From: Mimachlamys varia
Lineage: Eukaryota; Mollusca; Bivalvia; Pectinida; Pectinidae
Assembly (NCBI GenBank): GCA_947623455.1
Contig: OX392541.1
Coordinates: 11,164,719-11,228,718 of the forward strand
DNA: 64,000 bases
Direction of reading: 5' to 3'
Shown in pieces: positions 32,901-47,900 of the stretch. Each line of letters begins with the position of its first letter. Within the stretch, counting starts at the first letter, position 1. The notes beneath the pieces are model-generated. The model had not been told where the DNA came from, did not search any database, and saw only the letters and a program-made list of their open reading frames with translations. A program made the translations under genes and the position numbers.

Positions 32901-35900
32901 AGTCCTTATAAGGAAACACTTCTGAAGAAAACTTGAACGATAGATCAGATTTCTAAACACAGGAAGTTTGTGAACTAAACTTTTTGAAATCTGATTTCAG
33001 TGTTGACCTTTTTACAACAGACAAATAATTACTAATTAGGTGACGGCTTAATTGTTTCACTGTTCAGATTTTGAAAAAAAAAATTCATTTAGTAATTCTG
33101 AAGGTATATTCATACTTTAAAGTTCAATTCTGATAACAAGATTTATTCATACTAGGGGCTGTAATGGCCAAGTTTAAGATGTCTGGCATTCTGCTTACAC
33201 TAGCCCTTCACCACTGTGTCCCGGTGGCTGAGTGGTTAAAGCGTCTGACATTCTGCTACCACTAGCCCTTCACCTCTTCGTCGCATGTTCAAGGCCTATG
33301 TGGAACATACAGTGGCAATGTACTGGCTGTAGGTCGGTGGTTTTCTCCTAGTGCTCCAGCTTTCCTCCACCACCAAAATCTGACATGTCCTTTAATTACT
33401 CTGTCTGTTATCTCATTCATCCCTGAAATTTCATAATGAACTATTCCAACCTTTGAATTGGAAGAGTTCAAATGGATCTTCTGGGTTGAATGTGTAAATA
33501 GACCCTAAAACACAAACTAAAATTATTCATACTAGATTGTAAGAACAGGTTAAGCCTGTTATTTTTTCTCTAAAAAAGTCTGACTGCATGTTAGTTAAGA
33601 TAAGCCTATATATATAGAGCTAAGATTTGTTCAATCCAGGTGTTTATATTTATGCGAGTATGACGTTTTTCTTAAATGGCATTACAATTGAATTACACAC
33701 CTATATCATAACACATCTAAATCAATATGTATACTCTCTCCCTCTGTGTCCAGGTGCAAGATGACATGTTTTATGGTAAATATATCGATGATATATATAA
33801 GTAATGTCAATGTCTGTTGATAGGGGGCGCTAACTACCTCAGATCTTTGTTTTCTGGCTACTATTAAGTGGATTGATGGTTGTCGTCAAAGAATGTGCAC
33901 CTGAGGGCAGATACAGGTGTTCTGTAGATACACAACACAGTACAGTCAGTGATGTAAACATCATGGGCAAACATCTCCCTGTATACAAACCTGTATCTAT
34001 GACCTTGTAACCTCTCCCTAATTTTGAAGGGAAACAAGTTTAGTATGCGTATACAAAAAGTCAAAGTATAAGTTATTTCAAAGGACTAGATTTTCATATA
34101 TTCTTCCTCTTTTGCATGAAATATTTTAGAGCTGTGCAAAATGTATTATGTATAATTTGTTATTTAATTTCAATATGTGTACACAAAAAGTCAAAGTATA
34201 AGTTATTTCAAAGGATTATATTTTCATTATATCTTCCTCTTTTGCATGAATTATTTTAAAGCTGTGCAAAATGTATTATGTATAATTTGTTATTTAATTT
34301 CAATATGTGTACACAAAAAGTCAAAGTATAAGTTATTTCAAAGGATTATATTTTCATTATATCTTCCTCTTTTGCATGAAATATTTTAAAGCTGTGCAAA
34401 ATGTATTATGTATAATTTGTTATTTAATTTCAATATGTGTACACAAAAAGTCAAAGTATAAGTTATTTCAAAGGATTATATTTTCATTATATCTTCCTCT
34501 TTTGCATGAAATATTTTAAAGCTGTGCAAAATGTATTATGTATAATTTGTTATTTAATTTCAATATGTGTACACAAAAAGTCAAAGTATAAGTTATTTCA
34601 AAGGATTATATTTTCATTATATCTTCCTCTTTTGCATGAAATATTTTAAAGCTGTGCAAAATGTATTATAACAAGTTTTTTTAATTACAATGTAAATTAA
34701 AAGCATTATTCTGATTAAAAATTCATCTTCAAAGCAGGAGGTTTCAAAGTATGTTTACTACATGTTGCTTATTTCCCCCTGAATATTTATAATGAACTAT
34801 TCCAAGCTTTGAATTGGAACAGTTTAAATATGTTTTCAGGGGTGAATGAATGAATTAATTTATAATCAAAAGTTAATTAACATGTCTGCATGTTTCCACC
34901 GAATGGAATTTTATCGCATAACTCTTTTAACTAAATCAGCTTTTGACTAGAGAAAAAATTATTTTCCAAATGTCTCTCAGACATCAAAATGAATGAATAC
35001 ATGCATATTATACTGCAGTAAAGTGAAAATATAATTTGATCTTAAAATTGTACAGCATTACAACAGCTATTAAAACAAATTCTTGACTATTTTACCAGAC
35101 CGGATTACATACCCGGCAGACGTCGACACCCCGTTTGAGTACAATTACCTTCGCCTTTAGCATTTGTCGTACGTACGGAATACCTGGAAAACAGGTCTAG
35201 CAACTAGTTACAAAAGAACGCCTTACAAAAGAAGAATTCTACAATGACAGCCATTAGATAAATATTCTAATCCCTGCTGATGAAATCAAATTGCAATGTT
35301 TGCAAATAAAAATTAAAAGAATTTACCGATTTACATATGAATGTGGGTAAAAAATTGGGATGCATTGAATTTTATGGCTCATATACATAATTGCTTTACA
35401 CATGAGTGACTTGTGTAGTATTTCACATAAGCGTGTCGCGTGTGTATTTTAAACCGGTGTATACAAGTTTCATTTCCTTATTCGAACTGAGCAAACTTCA
35501 CCGAAAAATCTGAACAAATCTATTTCTGGAACAAGATACATTTTATTTTCAATGCCTCTAATAAATATAGATATAAACTTTATTTATTTTACAACAGTTA
35601 TGAAATATCTTGTTTTAACTTATATTAATTTACTCTGGTTGTCTTTTTCTTTAATTTACTGGTATATCAAAATTATTGCTGATAAACACCAGGCTTAATT
35701 TTCATGTCTTTAACTCTGTTCCAAAGAATTTGCCTTCATTTCTCAGAACTATTTAAGCCTTCAAACCTCTATTTCTCCTAAATACTAAACTTTGACAATA
35801 ACATTCACCTTCATTTTTAGAAATAGATATTTAAGTCTTTAACCTTGACCTTCATTTCTTAGAAATTTTGCTCCTCAACAATGATTTTTGTTTCTCAGAA

Positions 35901-38900
35901 ATACTATCTTTTGACCTTTGGGATCTTAAATTTTCTGGAATTCCAACCTTTTTGATGATATGACTTCTTCGCCTTTCATCTTGACCTTGAGAAATTTTAA
36001 ATATTTGACCTTGCCTTTCCAATATATTTCCCAGAGTTTAGCCTTTATTGACCTCGCTTGACCTATGGTAGGATGACCTAGATGTTATATGAATATCATA
36101 TGTCATTGTTGATGGAGTGTTGCCCCTGTCTGTGACCTGATATGGCCTCTGGACATATAGTATAAATGAAGCAGAAAGTTTGTTGTACATGTTGTCTGGG
36201 TTTGTATACAGTGACTTTTAATAGCTATTTCTACAATTAAAGTGCCAATGTCCTCCTTGACAAATTAACTAATTATCTGATTTGGAAAAATTCTCTTTAT
36301 GACTAATTTTTCAAATGCATCTTTGTTTCCTCCTCTATTTCTATATGAGCGAGCATGCTCTGATTTTACGATATTTAAGATCAAAGTATCTTCTTTTTAC
36401 AGATATTGACTTGCATAAAATTGTGAAAACGCTTTCAATAAAAAAAAATACTTTAAGATTTTACTTATATCCAACTTCATACACTGAATTCCCTGAAATT
36501 TCATAATGAACTATTCCAACCTTTGAATTGGAAGAGTTCAAATGTGTCTTAAGGGGTGAATGAGATAAATGTGTTAGTTGGACCATCACTTTTTTACATA
36601 AATAGTATAATATATACACTACTAGAAATGTCTGTGAGACATAAATGCCCCCGCCCCCAGCTGGTTACATTGCCATGGGACGGGACGGGACGAGACGGAC
36701 ATGGGTAACACTATATGCTGCGCCATGAAATGTTGACAAGTGGTTTGTATTTATTACCTGACATAGTTTACGTATATGGGGTGTAAACAATAGTATTAGG
36801 ATTTCTGATAGTTGCCTAAGGTTGAAGTGTATCCCCAGTAGGAGCCCGTCCTGGATAATGCTGTCTATACTGTGGTGAATGCCACTTAAGTTCCTGTAGA
36901 ATAGTGTGTCACCCTGTGAGGATCGGCTTGTCGGAGAACGAGAGATGATGTATGTTGTAATATGTATACCCCAGACAGGTCTGAAAGGACACTCAGTAAA
37001 GATTTAGTTTTCGTTCTACCATTCTATAAGCTCCACACACCCATCATCCATTATGTGTATATATACATAACATTCAAATGTTGAAATGTTAGATACACCC
37101 TTAAATAGAGCTGATTGGTATATGTTTAACACTTGGCTTTGTTTGGATATTGCATTACCTGTAAACATATACACCCTTATCCGCTGAATGTTTTTAAGTG
37201 CACAAAAACATGTAGAACGCTGTTACACTGTCCTCTGAAGAGATATAAATGATCTATCACCTCCAAGTTTAAATATCGGTATTTCTATGGAAATAAGACT
37301 GTCATTTTGGTAAATTTTCAAACCCGAAACAACCTGTCCAGGAAATACGAAAAGTAATTTTCTTAACAGTGTTAGATTTTAAAAATTTGTATTTAATATA
37401 ATGGTTGAATTGATCATTTACTCCTCCCCCCCCCCCCTCAAATTTTTTTTTTTAAAGAAATCAGAGAATACCAAAGCATCAACAAAACCATAATCTGAAC
37501 TCAAAATTGATCAACTAGGGGCAAAATATGAAAAAAGGAAAGATTTACATGGAAACCCTTGTAAAAAAATAAGACAGGTGTTGCGGAAGAGTAAGCGTCT
37601 TCTGCTTCATGAACAAACTGATATCCAAACTTGAAAGATGCATTGCGTAAGCAATTGGGTTCTGTGACGTCGACAACAATAAATGTGCTATGCAAATTGT
37701 CCAGTTCGAGTCACAATTGACAACATCAACAATGGACATGGGCGGAGCTAACCATGGCTCATTTAACTGTTTACATGGTTGTAAGGTTTGAAATGAAATC
37801 TACAATGTATGTCCACAGATGGGGCTATATTGAACTGAAACGTTACGAAGTATTTATAGAAAAATGCTGTAAATAAAAGAATTTACCATTGATTTTGTTA
37901 GTTTATGAGATCATAAATCCAATGGAGCAGTTGGTAAAGCGTTTAAGCAATTGACCTTGTGCTCCAATGGATTTATGATCTTATAAACTAGACAAAATAA
38001 AATGTTGATTCTTAATTAAATATATTTTAACTCATTCACCCCTTAAGACACAGTTGAACTTACTAAGGTCAAAGGTTGGAACAATTCATTATAAATTTTC
38101 GGGATGAATTAGTTGTAACAATTAAGCCTTGAAATACAATACTTCCTTGTTCAGGAAATATAAGCTGGCCCTACCCCAATATTGTAGTGCATCAGAATAT
38201 TACATAAAATAGACTCCTAGTCTATCACGATCGGACACAAGAGGCATAAGGGGCCTTAACAATTCCCCGAGTTGTAAAACAATAGTTATGTGTAGTTGTG
38301 ATGGTTTTCTTTAATACATGCTATAATTAACAGCTAGGCTAGGTTAAGGATGTGGCATGCTGTGCCTCTAAATACTACATATTACTCAATAATGCCTTTT
38401 TGATTTAATTTGCTAACAAAGGGTTTCATTCTGTTTAACTTATTCAACATTCCCCTGACTTGTCATAATGAATTATACCAACCTTTGATTTGGACCGGGG
38501 TTCAAATATGTTTTCAGGAATGATGAGTTAAGCTGACAATGCTTTCTGGGTGAGATTATTGGCAGCTCGAATCTCTACTGCGCAACAGTATGGCACTATA
38601 TCTGATATAAATTATTTATATCGCATCTGACTTTTTATCGTCAGCACATCAAAGTAGAAGGAGACGGGATACAGACAGCTAGATCAGTCCTCCAGATATA
38701 ATACAAGTAGAAGTGGTTCAGAATGAAACATACTGCATACATATCAACCTTTTGAGGATAAAATTGATGATAGCTGGTGTAAATTTCGTCCCCCAGGGTT
38801 TCCTCGACTTGCAAAAACATTCATTTTGACTCCTAAAATTGTCAAAGGACTCCCAAAATCGATAAAGCTTTACTATATATTATTTGGGATCAGAGTCTCA

Positions 38901-41900
38901 GGTCTCCTTAATCAAGGGGCCACCTCTATTAGGCAGCCAGTGAGTGGTCTGACTGATGGAAAATACCTTAAATAACTGGTCACCTGTCTGATATGGTCAG
39001 TGGTGACTAAAATCTGGCCCCTAGTCGTTATCTCATCCCGTATTTAGCGGCCATTTCGTCTGGAAGTAGACATTGGAGATGATCACATGACCAGGTTTTA
39101 TTATCTATCGTCACATGATTTGTAATTTGTTTACGATATTGTTTACGATCACAGAGACATGTAAAGCGATATCATGCAAGCCGATGCTGAACATGACAAA
39201 CTTTATATCAAATGTCACGAGCATACAACAATTGAAAATTTCTTTCAGAAGCAATAAATCAAAGTACATCTGGTATATAAAACAAAGATTGAAGGTCATT
39301 AGCTAATCTGATTAAAATCATATATTGATCTCTGCCCTGTTCTGTAAACCTCTCTTTGCTTGGCCAAGATCTGGGGACATCCCGTAGGGGGTCGCTTTCA
39401 GCTGACGTTTGTTGCCTCTTTACTTAACACTTAAATAATTTTCCAATGGCGCTGTCATCTTGCAGCAAGTCATTTCGTCACATTATTCCACATAAATTTT
39501 TGACGACAAAATGACTAAATGTACAAATACGAAAATGCAGGCTTTGTTGCCTCAAAAATCCACATTTCAGATTCTGAAAGTAGTAATTTGATTGGCTAAT
39601 GCAAAAGGTCATTTGAAAGGACCCCCTATGTGATGTCCTCAGATCTTGACACAGCAGAGAGATGTTTACAGAACAGGATATGATTTTAATCAGATTGGAT
39701 TATTGATTTTAAGGTAATAAGCAAATAGCCAAAAAATCTGTCCTTTTTTTTCTCCTGTCTGCTCATTTTTTTCTGGCGGTGTTTCCCAAGTCACCTGTAC
39801 ATGTGTTTATAAGACTTTGGCTATTAGGACATAAAACAGCAGCGACGATGTTAAACTCTTCATAAACTACACCTGACTTAGGATTATTTAGGTAATGAAT
39901 GTCGCTAATGCTGTTGGAATGATTGATATTCTTCAGTCAACTGACATTTCATTGTAGTGACCGTTCTCACAGCTAGCTTACATGGATATTCATAACTGCA
40001 GTCAGAACCCAAGTTTGCGGGAAAAAATATGGGTTTTAACCTCTCATTTTGGTGTAACAATTATAGAAAGGATTTTAAGATCTGGGCCATCATCCATTTC
40101 AGATGTTAGATGTTGGGTCGCATCTTAACAGATGAAAATAAAATTGTGATTTTAATTTGAATTATATTTTTTTTTTATTTGAAAGTATTGAGGAATTAAA
40201 GATGAGAATTATAAAAAAAACAATTTGAAATTTGAGAACAAATAGCACAGTTTTCTAATAAGAATTGGGTTGAGTATTGGCTCCAAAATGGCTGAACCCT
40301 TCCCCCTCCCCCCCCCCCCCCCCCCCCCCCCCCCCGCTTCCATCTGAAGACCTTCTGCAAGTTTTGATTATTCAGTTACCGTAATGATATTGTACACTAT
40401 TTCCCTCAATTAATTTTATGAAAATGTGTGAAAAGACTGAAATAAAACAACACAAATCAATTCTGTAATTATACCGTAATTGTGTTTATCACAGGTAGTG
40501 ACGACATCTCCAACGGTAACCTGAAGCTGATTCTGGGGTTGATATGGCATCTTATTCTACGTTATCAAATCGGCAAGACCAAGTTCCCCGCCAAAAAGTT
40601 GATGTTGGCATGGCTACGAGCAGTTATCCCAGAATGCAACATTACAAATTTCACCTCATGCTGGAATGATGGCGTTGCTCTCCAGTAAGTTGATTGTGAA
40701 ACAAGTTGGTCTCTATCTGTGCAAATATTTGAGAATAAAGCACTTAGTTGCAGTTTTATGCATTATGATAAAGGTAAAATATTTTCATAATTTTGCCTTA
40801 AAAATAAGACACGATCGTTATCATGATTTTGTCCTAAGAATAAGACGCGATTGTTATCATGACTTTGTCCTTAGAATAATGTGAGATCATTTTCATGATT
40901 TTCTCTGAAGTAAAAGGTGCAAATGTTTTCATGTTTTTGTCTTAAGTATAAGACACGATCATTATCATGATTTTGTCTTATGAATAAGATGCGATCGTTC
41001 TCATGATTTTTTCTTATTAATAAGATGCGATCTTTCTCATGATTTTTTCTTATTAATAATTAAGATGCGATCGTTCTCATGATTTGGTCTTATGAATAAG
41101 ATGCGATCGTTCTCATGATTTTGTCTTATGAATAAGATGCGATCGTTCCCATGATTTTGTCTGAGGTATGAGGTGCAATATTTTGTCGTTACCCTTCCAC
41201 CACTGTAAATGATAATGGACTCATCCATATCGGTACCCAGTCAAGTTTACTTATGTTACATAGGTGAAAGTGTTTTATACAATGCATGAATATTCATTAA
41301 TTACATTCTGTTCAATTTTATGTCTTTTTCACTGTGGTATTTTGTCATTTTTGGTTGTTTATCTTGTCATTATCGTAAGATGAGTTTGTCCTTTGTTGGA
41401 AGTTACAAGTGAAGTTTTTGTGTGTGCACATGCAAAAAATAAAATTGTTGTCAAATTTTTTAAGACCGAAAAGTAGACTTAGATATTGTTTATTTATTTT
41501 TACAGTGCCCTAGTGAACTACTGTGACCCAAGGATTGAGGAAGCTGCTAACTGGCGATATCTCAGCCACAGTGACAGGTATGGGGGATTCATGTTTTAAT
41601 GAAATCTTCATTGAAAATTGTTTCCATGTTCAGGGTTCTGACTATCTGATTGACTGAAATTGGTGTTGCTGATGGATCTATAGTCAGAACTCAGAGTCAG
41701 AATTTTAGTAAAATGTCCATGAATCACTGATTAAGCAATTATAATATTCAAATTTATTTGATAAATTCAAATTAAAAACCAATGGATAGTACAAGATATT
41801 TTTCTGTTTTGTGAACTGTAACTACAGTGGATACTGTAAACATGATTATTTTGGTGCACTAAAATTTTAGTGTAATACCGAATCTAAACAGATACAAGTA

Positions 41901-44900
41901 ATGATGAATTGGCACAGTCACAATTCTTCCTGTAGAATGCAATATACAGAATCTGTAATTTAGAGCTATCATAATTAAGCGGAATGCTTGCAGCATGAAA
42001 ATTGCTAAAATAAGATTACCGCTAAATTATGTATGTTTGCAGTAACCTCTATAAAACTATAGTATATTACTTGTAATTATAGTCTAATTGAAAGAGGGTA
42101 AAAAGATTATCAGTCTTTGAGAACTAGAATCAGCCGTTCATGAGTAACAGCCCTATGCATGCGTAACGGTAAAATGGTGATGCATAACTGGTAAAAATGC
42201 ATGCGTAACGGTACTGTTATGCTAAAATGGCCTGGGAAGAATACAGACTATAATCTGTATATATATGTAGTGTACAGTAACTACATATTGCTGTTCCAAG
42301 TTTCCTGGTCAGATATTGGAGATCCACAAATTTTTCGTTCATCATCCCTCGTCTTGTTTCTGTAGCCTGAACAACTGTAGCAATGCCATGAATCTGGCGA
42401 AGCAGCACTTTGACATTCCCCTGGTCGTACGACCGGAGGACCTGTCCAGCCCCGACCTTGACGAGCTGTCCGGAATGACCTACTTATCCTACTTCATGAA
42501 GATTGACTCGCCTGGTTACATGGCAACCAGGAGCATGGCCCGTAACCTCCTGAGGAGTGGAACCTTCAATAACTTCACAGTAAGTACAAGTTTAAAAATA
42601 AAAATAAAATAGACAACATTTGATATAGCACCCTATCTAGCTAGCATAAGCTACAATGTACTCTAAAGCACTTTACAGTGCATAGATACACAGTTTTTTT
42701 ACCACCAATACAATTTTAACACATATTGTTCTAAAATATACATCTCTGAGGGGTTTGCTGAAGCTGCCTTATCAGGTGCTAACTGATTGTCCTATACCAC
42801 CTGGCTAATATCTCCCTATGTGTGTAAGTATGCTGGAGATGTATTGTGTTCTGTTGGTAGTGGGACCGTACTTCCAAACACATCTTTTATAGTGCCACCT
42901 GACTTGAATGATAGAGTATAGATACTGCAACCCCACCCCAGACCATTTTGTACTCCACCTTGGTCTGAATGTTCCATGTATACAACAGGATTGAAACCTG
43001 CCATCTGATTAGAAGGCCAGAGTGTTACCACTTGACCAATCCACTCAAAACAGAATATTTCTTTTTCTGCTGTACTACTGTTAGGATCACAGCTTTTTCT
43101 TTGATTGGCTGTTATGTTTCAGATTGATCTAGGACATTGATGTCGTACTTTTTTTAAAGCTCTTGTGAATCTGTTGATGGAGGGTGATTTTATGACTTTT
43201 TGCTTAACTCCAGGTTTATCGTTTTCTGTATTCATGAACAATGATAGAAATATACTTTGTATCTGAAATGTTTTCCATGGTCAGACTTTTACCCTTGTGC
43301 TTAATAGTCTATATTTGCCCAGTATTCATTTGGCCCTTCACATTTAACCCTTTCACCCCTAGGTAGCTTGAGTAAACTCTCCAATACAACAATCTGGTTG
43401 AGTACATTATGATCTACAGTTGTGGAAATGTTTGTTAAACTGCACATCATGTTGTTTATTTATGTCAACAGTTTCTTAAATTTCCCCAATTTATGGTGGG
43501 CAAAAAAAAAAAAATATATAGAGGCTGTTCAGTGGCTTTCTGTTAAATATCAAATATATTTCACGAGTATGGCAGATAAAATTTATTTGAAATCTGCAAT
43601 GCGAGTGAAATATATTTGATATTTATTGGGAAATCATTGAATTTTCTATTTATTTCATTTTTGAAATTCCAAAAAGTCTTATTTTATTTCTAAAATAATA
43701 AAATAATAATAAAATCCATTAGATATCTAATAATTTCCAAAATCCTATAAAGGTTTTTGATTTCATTACTTTATATGATTAGATTCTAGAATAACGAAAA
43801 AATAGTACACAACTAGTGCGCAATGATATCAGACAGAAACTTCTATCCTCACTAGTGAAAATGTATCTACAGCAATAATGAATTTGTTCACTGTTCAAAG
43901 TTCATCATCAATGAAGCAAAGTTCTGAGGTTTTAAAGTTTCCCTTGTAGTCCCGCAAACTTCAAAACTTTGACATTTGATGGAATATCCTACATCAGTAG
44001 TCGCGATGTTACCCGTGTATGTTGTTTTACAGGATGACTGGGCTGACGGGCGACTGCTGTGTAACCTAGTTACCTCCCTTGGAGAGTCCGCCTCACCTAT
44101 GGGTAACCCAGTGGATGATCTTCAATTAGGTAAGGCAGAATTACTGTAACGGCGTATTCTTGGTTATATTTCCGCACATTTACTCTTTAATTTAGATAGA
44201 GATATTAATTTATGATTTGGTATGTTGTTGTATGATAAGAAGGTCTGACTTTTAGTGCAAAAGAGTTAAGGCTGATTTTAACTTTGAAAAAATATTTTGT
44301 AAAATGATATTACCATTATTGGGGAGCCTTGGCTCACTCCAGTGGAAATTGAAAAAAAAATTACTGAAAATGTTCTTCGATTTGGTCTTCAGCAGTTTTA
44401 ACTGGCACATCTACTTTGTTATCAATTTATTGGAATTTGGTATAAAACCTGTTTCCAGAAACCAATATTAAGAGTTTTATGTATTGTTTAGGTATTGATG
44501 CAGCCCGCAGACTGGGCGTGGAGCCGATCCTCACAGCCAAGGAGATGTGCGATCCCGAGGTTGATCATATAGGAATCATGGCTTACGCAGCATATTTCGG
44601 AAACTTTAAACCTGTTCGCACAGCAGCAGAGAAGGTCGTCATGGAGGCTGGTCCCAGGAATGTTTTCATTGAACAAGAGGTACAAACTATTTGTATTTAT
44701 TTGTGTGTAGTATGTGTATTTGTAAAGTTAATGAAAGAGGTGAATCGCAGTCTACGAAGTTATGTGGCTCATTTTTGAACTCCATAAATGTCATTCAACA
44801 AATCATTTATTTTTCATTCATCAGAAAGTTATGAAAACTTGAAAAATAAAAAAAAAAAATTGTGGAACACTGAAACTCTTGAACAAGGACATTTTTAAAA

Positions 44901-47900
44901 TTGTTCATGACGATAGATTTATTTTGGGTATTTCTGTCAATAACATATTTCTACGGTACTGTAATAGATTGATTCAATAAGTTAAACTGATGACCTTTTT
45001 GAAACTTTGTTCAGTTATGGACTAAAATATGAAAATTACGCCTGAATTTTGATAAATTTACTTAACTGTATATTTCTGTGGCCAGGCTGATTTCTCCCTG
45101 CGCATAGATGATTCCGAGCTAACCTCGTCAGATGTTCGGGCCGAGATTAAGGGACCAGACTCCAATCCTCCTGTATACTTCAACTGGGTCGGGAGCCGAG
45201 CCACCGGAACATTTACTGCCACAGAAGTCGGCCACCACAGGGTGAGGATCCCGCCCCTTATTGGATTGTTTTGTTAAACAAGAGTAACCTCCCTTTTCAG
45301 ACTGGTCATACATCAATTCCATAATGACGTCATTATCTTGCTAGGAAACAAAAAAAAAAATGGGAAACTGTAGACTTAAAATGCTCTTTTGTTAGCATAA
45401 TGATGATGTCACAATGATATTGACGTAAATACTTTCAAAAATGGGAGGAACTCTTCTATAAAAAAAACCAACGAAACAATGCATCCTTATACAGGGGCTT
45501 CACTAGTCTAACAAAACCTTGTTTATATTTCTTTTTCCATTTTCAACCTCAACATTGTTTTTAAAGGTCTTATTTTATCAGCAATCCTGTAAATATTGGA
45601 TCCCCCTTTTTTTCGTGTACCAAGGAGCTGTAGCTCTTCTTATGAATCCATTGAACAGACTGCATCGATCGTCATCTGAAAATGTCTTGTCTCGATAAAT
45701 TTATAAATGTTGTTAAATTCATTATTTTTTAAGAAAACAAAACAAATTACAAAGTGCGAGTCACTGTTTCCCAAGGAATCCCTTGATTATCTCCCTTGGT
45801 GTGCTTCATTGCCCTCCATGAACTTCTTAAAAATATTAGACTAGAAAAACAAATCAAATTGTCTCTTTTTCCTGGATAATGTCAACTCTATCAATCCTGA
45901 ATAACCATGAGATATCGTTTGTTTTTTCAGCTGAATGTCTATTGTGAAAACTCTCTCATTGTCGGATGTCCAGTGTCGTTTAAGGTCCTCGCTGACCGGT
46001 CTAGGGTCAGATACATCGGTCCAGAGAGGTGCTCTGCTGGTCTTATCTCGGAACTAAAGGTAAACTTAATATAAGCTTAACTCATCTACCCTGAAGACAC
46101 ATTTGAACTCTTCCCATTCAAAGATTGGAATAGTTCATTATGAAATTTCAGGAGGAAAGGATTTAAGCTCTGAGCTCAAGTCAAGCGATAGACTTATTTT
46201 ACATTGAGACTTAAGATAATTAACTATAGTTTAAATTAGGTTCATGAGCTCAAGTTATGATAGATCGGTTTCATCTTGGATGCTTATTCTTGGATTCTTT
46301 GAACAGTGCAAAGATGAAATGGCAGTTGCAAAATACTTAATTAATAGTGGTGGTGGGGGGGGGGGGGGGGGGGGGAGGCACCTGTATTAATATATCATTG
46401 GTGCTAGGGTTAAAACCAGATCTGCCTACTATTCATTGTAAAAATCTCTTTTAATATTTGATAGATGGTGGGGTCTCTGAAAAAGTGCCCCCACCCCCAC
46501 CCCACCCACATAGTTAATTCTGGAACAGCCCTTACTGTAGAAAGAAATATACAGCGCAATCATTAATTTAGCAGAATGCGTTCAGCACCAACATTGCTGT
46601 ATCTGTGTGTTAACAGTGTTCTCACCTTTGTTGATAGGTCGATGTTACGAGTGCAGGACAGGGTGACATTCAGTGTGAGGCTCGTGCACCTAACGGACGC
46701 ACAGTCAACATGGCCGCCGTCTACAGAAACGGGCACTACGTGATGAACTTTACACCAACAGAAGTTGGTAGGTCTTTCCTGATCAAAGCGAAAGCATTCT
46801 CTTTACTCGGATATAATAATTCTCTAATATGAAATCTAAAGGAAAAGCTTATTATAGGTTTCATTGGATTATAGCAGGTTTTTTTCTGTGAAACATTTGA
46901 CCCTGTTTGAACCAGAATTGTTTATTCATGAACTATGTGTTGAACCTAATAATCTGAACCTGTGAGAAAGCCTTGTTAGGCCTGTATATAAATATGCAGT
47001 TCTGCCAGGAATTTTTATCCAAAAATGTTAAATTTATAAGCAGACAAAAGCTTGAACCCAGATACATGTATGTATTGATAGCTAAGATGTAGCATAATGA
47101 TAGTTCTTTTGCATAACTTTAAGATATTTGAAAATAAAATTCAAATATTGAACTAATCATAACAAGGACAAAGTAAAATCTTTTTCAAATTTGCCAATAC
47201 GCTGAAATTAAATATGATTAACAAACTATTTTAATAATTAATATTTCAATATGTAAAAATAGTTCCCATATTTCCAAAACAATTTATGGCTGGTGATTAT
47301 ATAATTATAAGGCAGACCTCACTTCCAGTTGTGAAAAAACTAAAAATGATCTAAAACAGCTTTATCGGCTATTATAATATATTGGTTTTTATGATATTTT
47401 TCTCTAGCAAATAGAATATCATGATAAGCAGAATTCACTGTTTAAGAACAGGGCTTTATCAACCTTCTTTTTAGGTCTGGTAAACAGACCCATCCCCAAT
47501 GAAGAAAAGGTGTGATTTTTCCCAAATTCCTTCTTAAAAATTCCCAATTCAGACACTTGAAAAAAATTTGGTGGTTTTTCATGCTTCAGGACTTCTTGTG
47601 ACATTAAATTGGATAAGAAAGATGGGCTGTAAATGTCATGAGAACTGACATTACCTTAAATAGTAATTTAGAAAAGAAATAATGTACTTAGTTGTTATAA
47701 TAGTGTTTGTCAATTTTCCCAAAAAACTGTTATGTCGATCAATTTTTCCCAATTTGATCTCAGGGTCCAATTCCTAAAACTCCCTGATAAAGCCCTGAAG
47801 AATTGGGCAGGCTGCAGTGTCTAATAGTTGTTGTTGTTTGGTCTCTCATTAGCAGAAGTGTTTTAATCTATTGATGTGTAACCCAGGTATCTGGCAGGTG

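Noticed and set aside
34177..34649. Three repeated 70-codon ORFs
   Set aside because: They are copies of one accidental frame in the 130-bp tandem repeat.
43344..43375. TTAACCCTTTCACCCCTAGG, a possible further 85-bp element
   Set aside because: Only the left end matches; the rest of the element is absent, so it was not listed as a copy.
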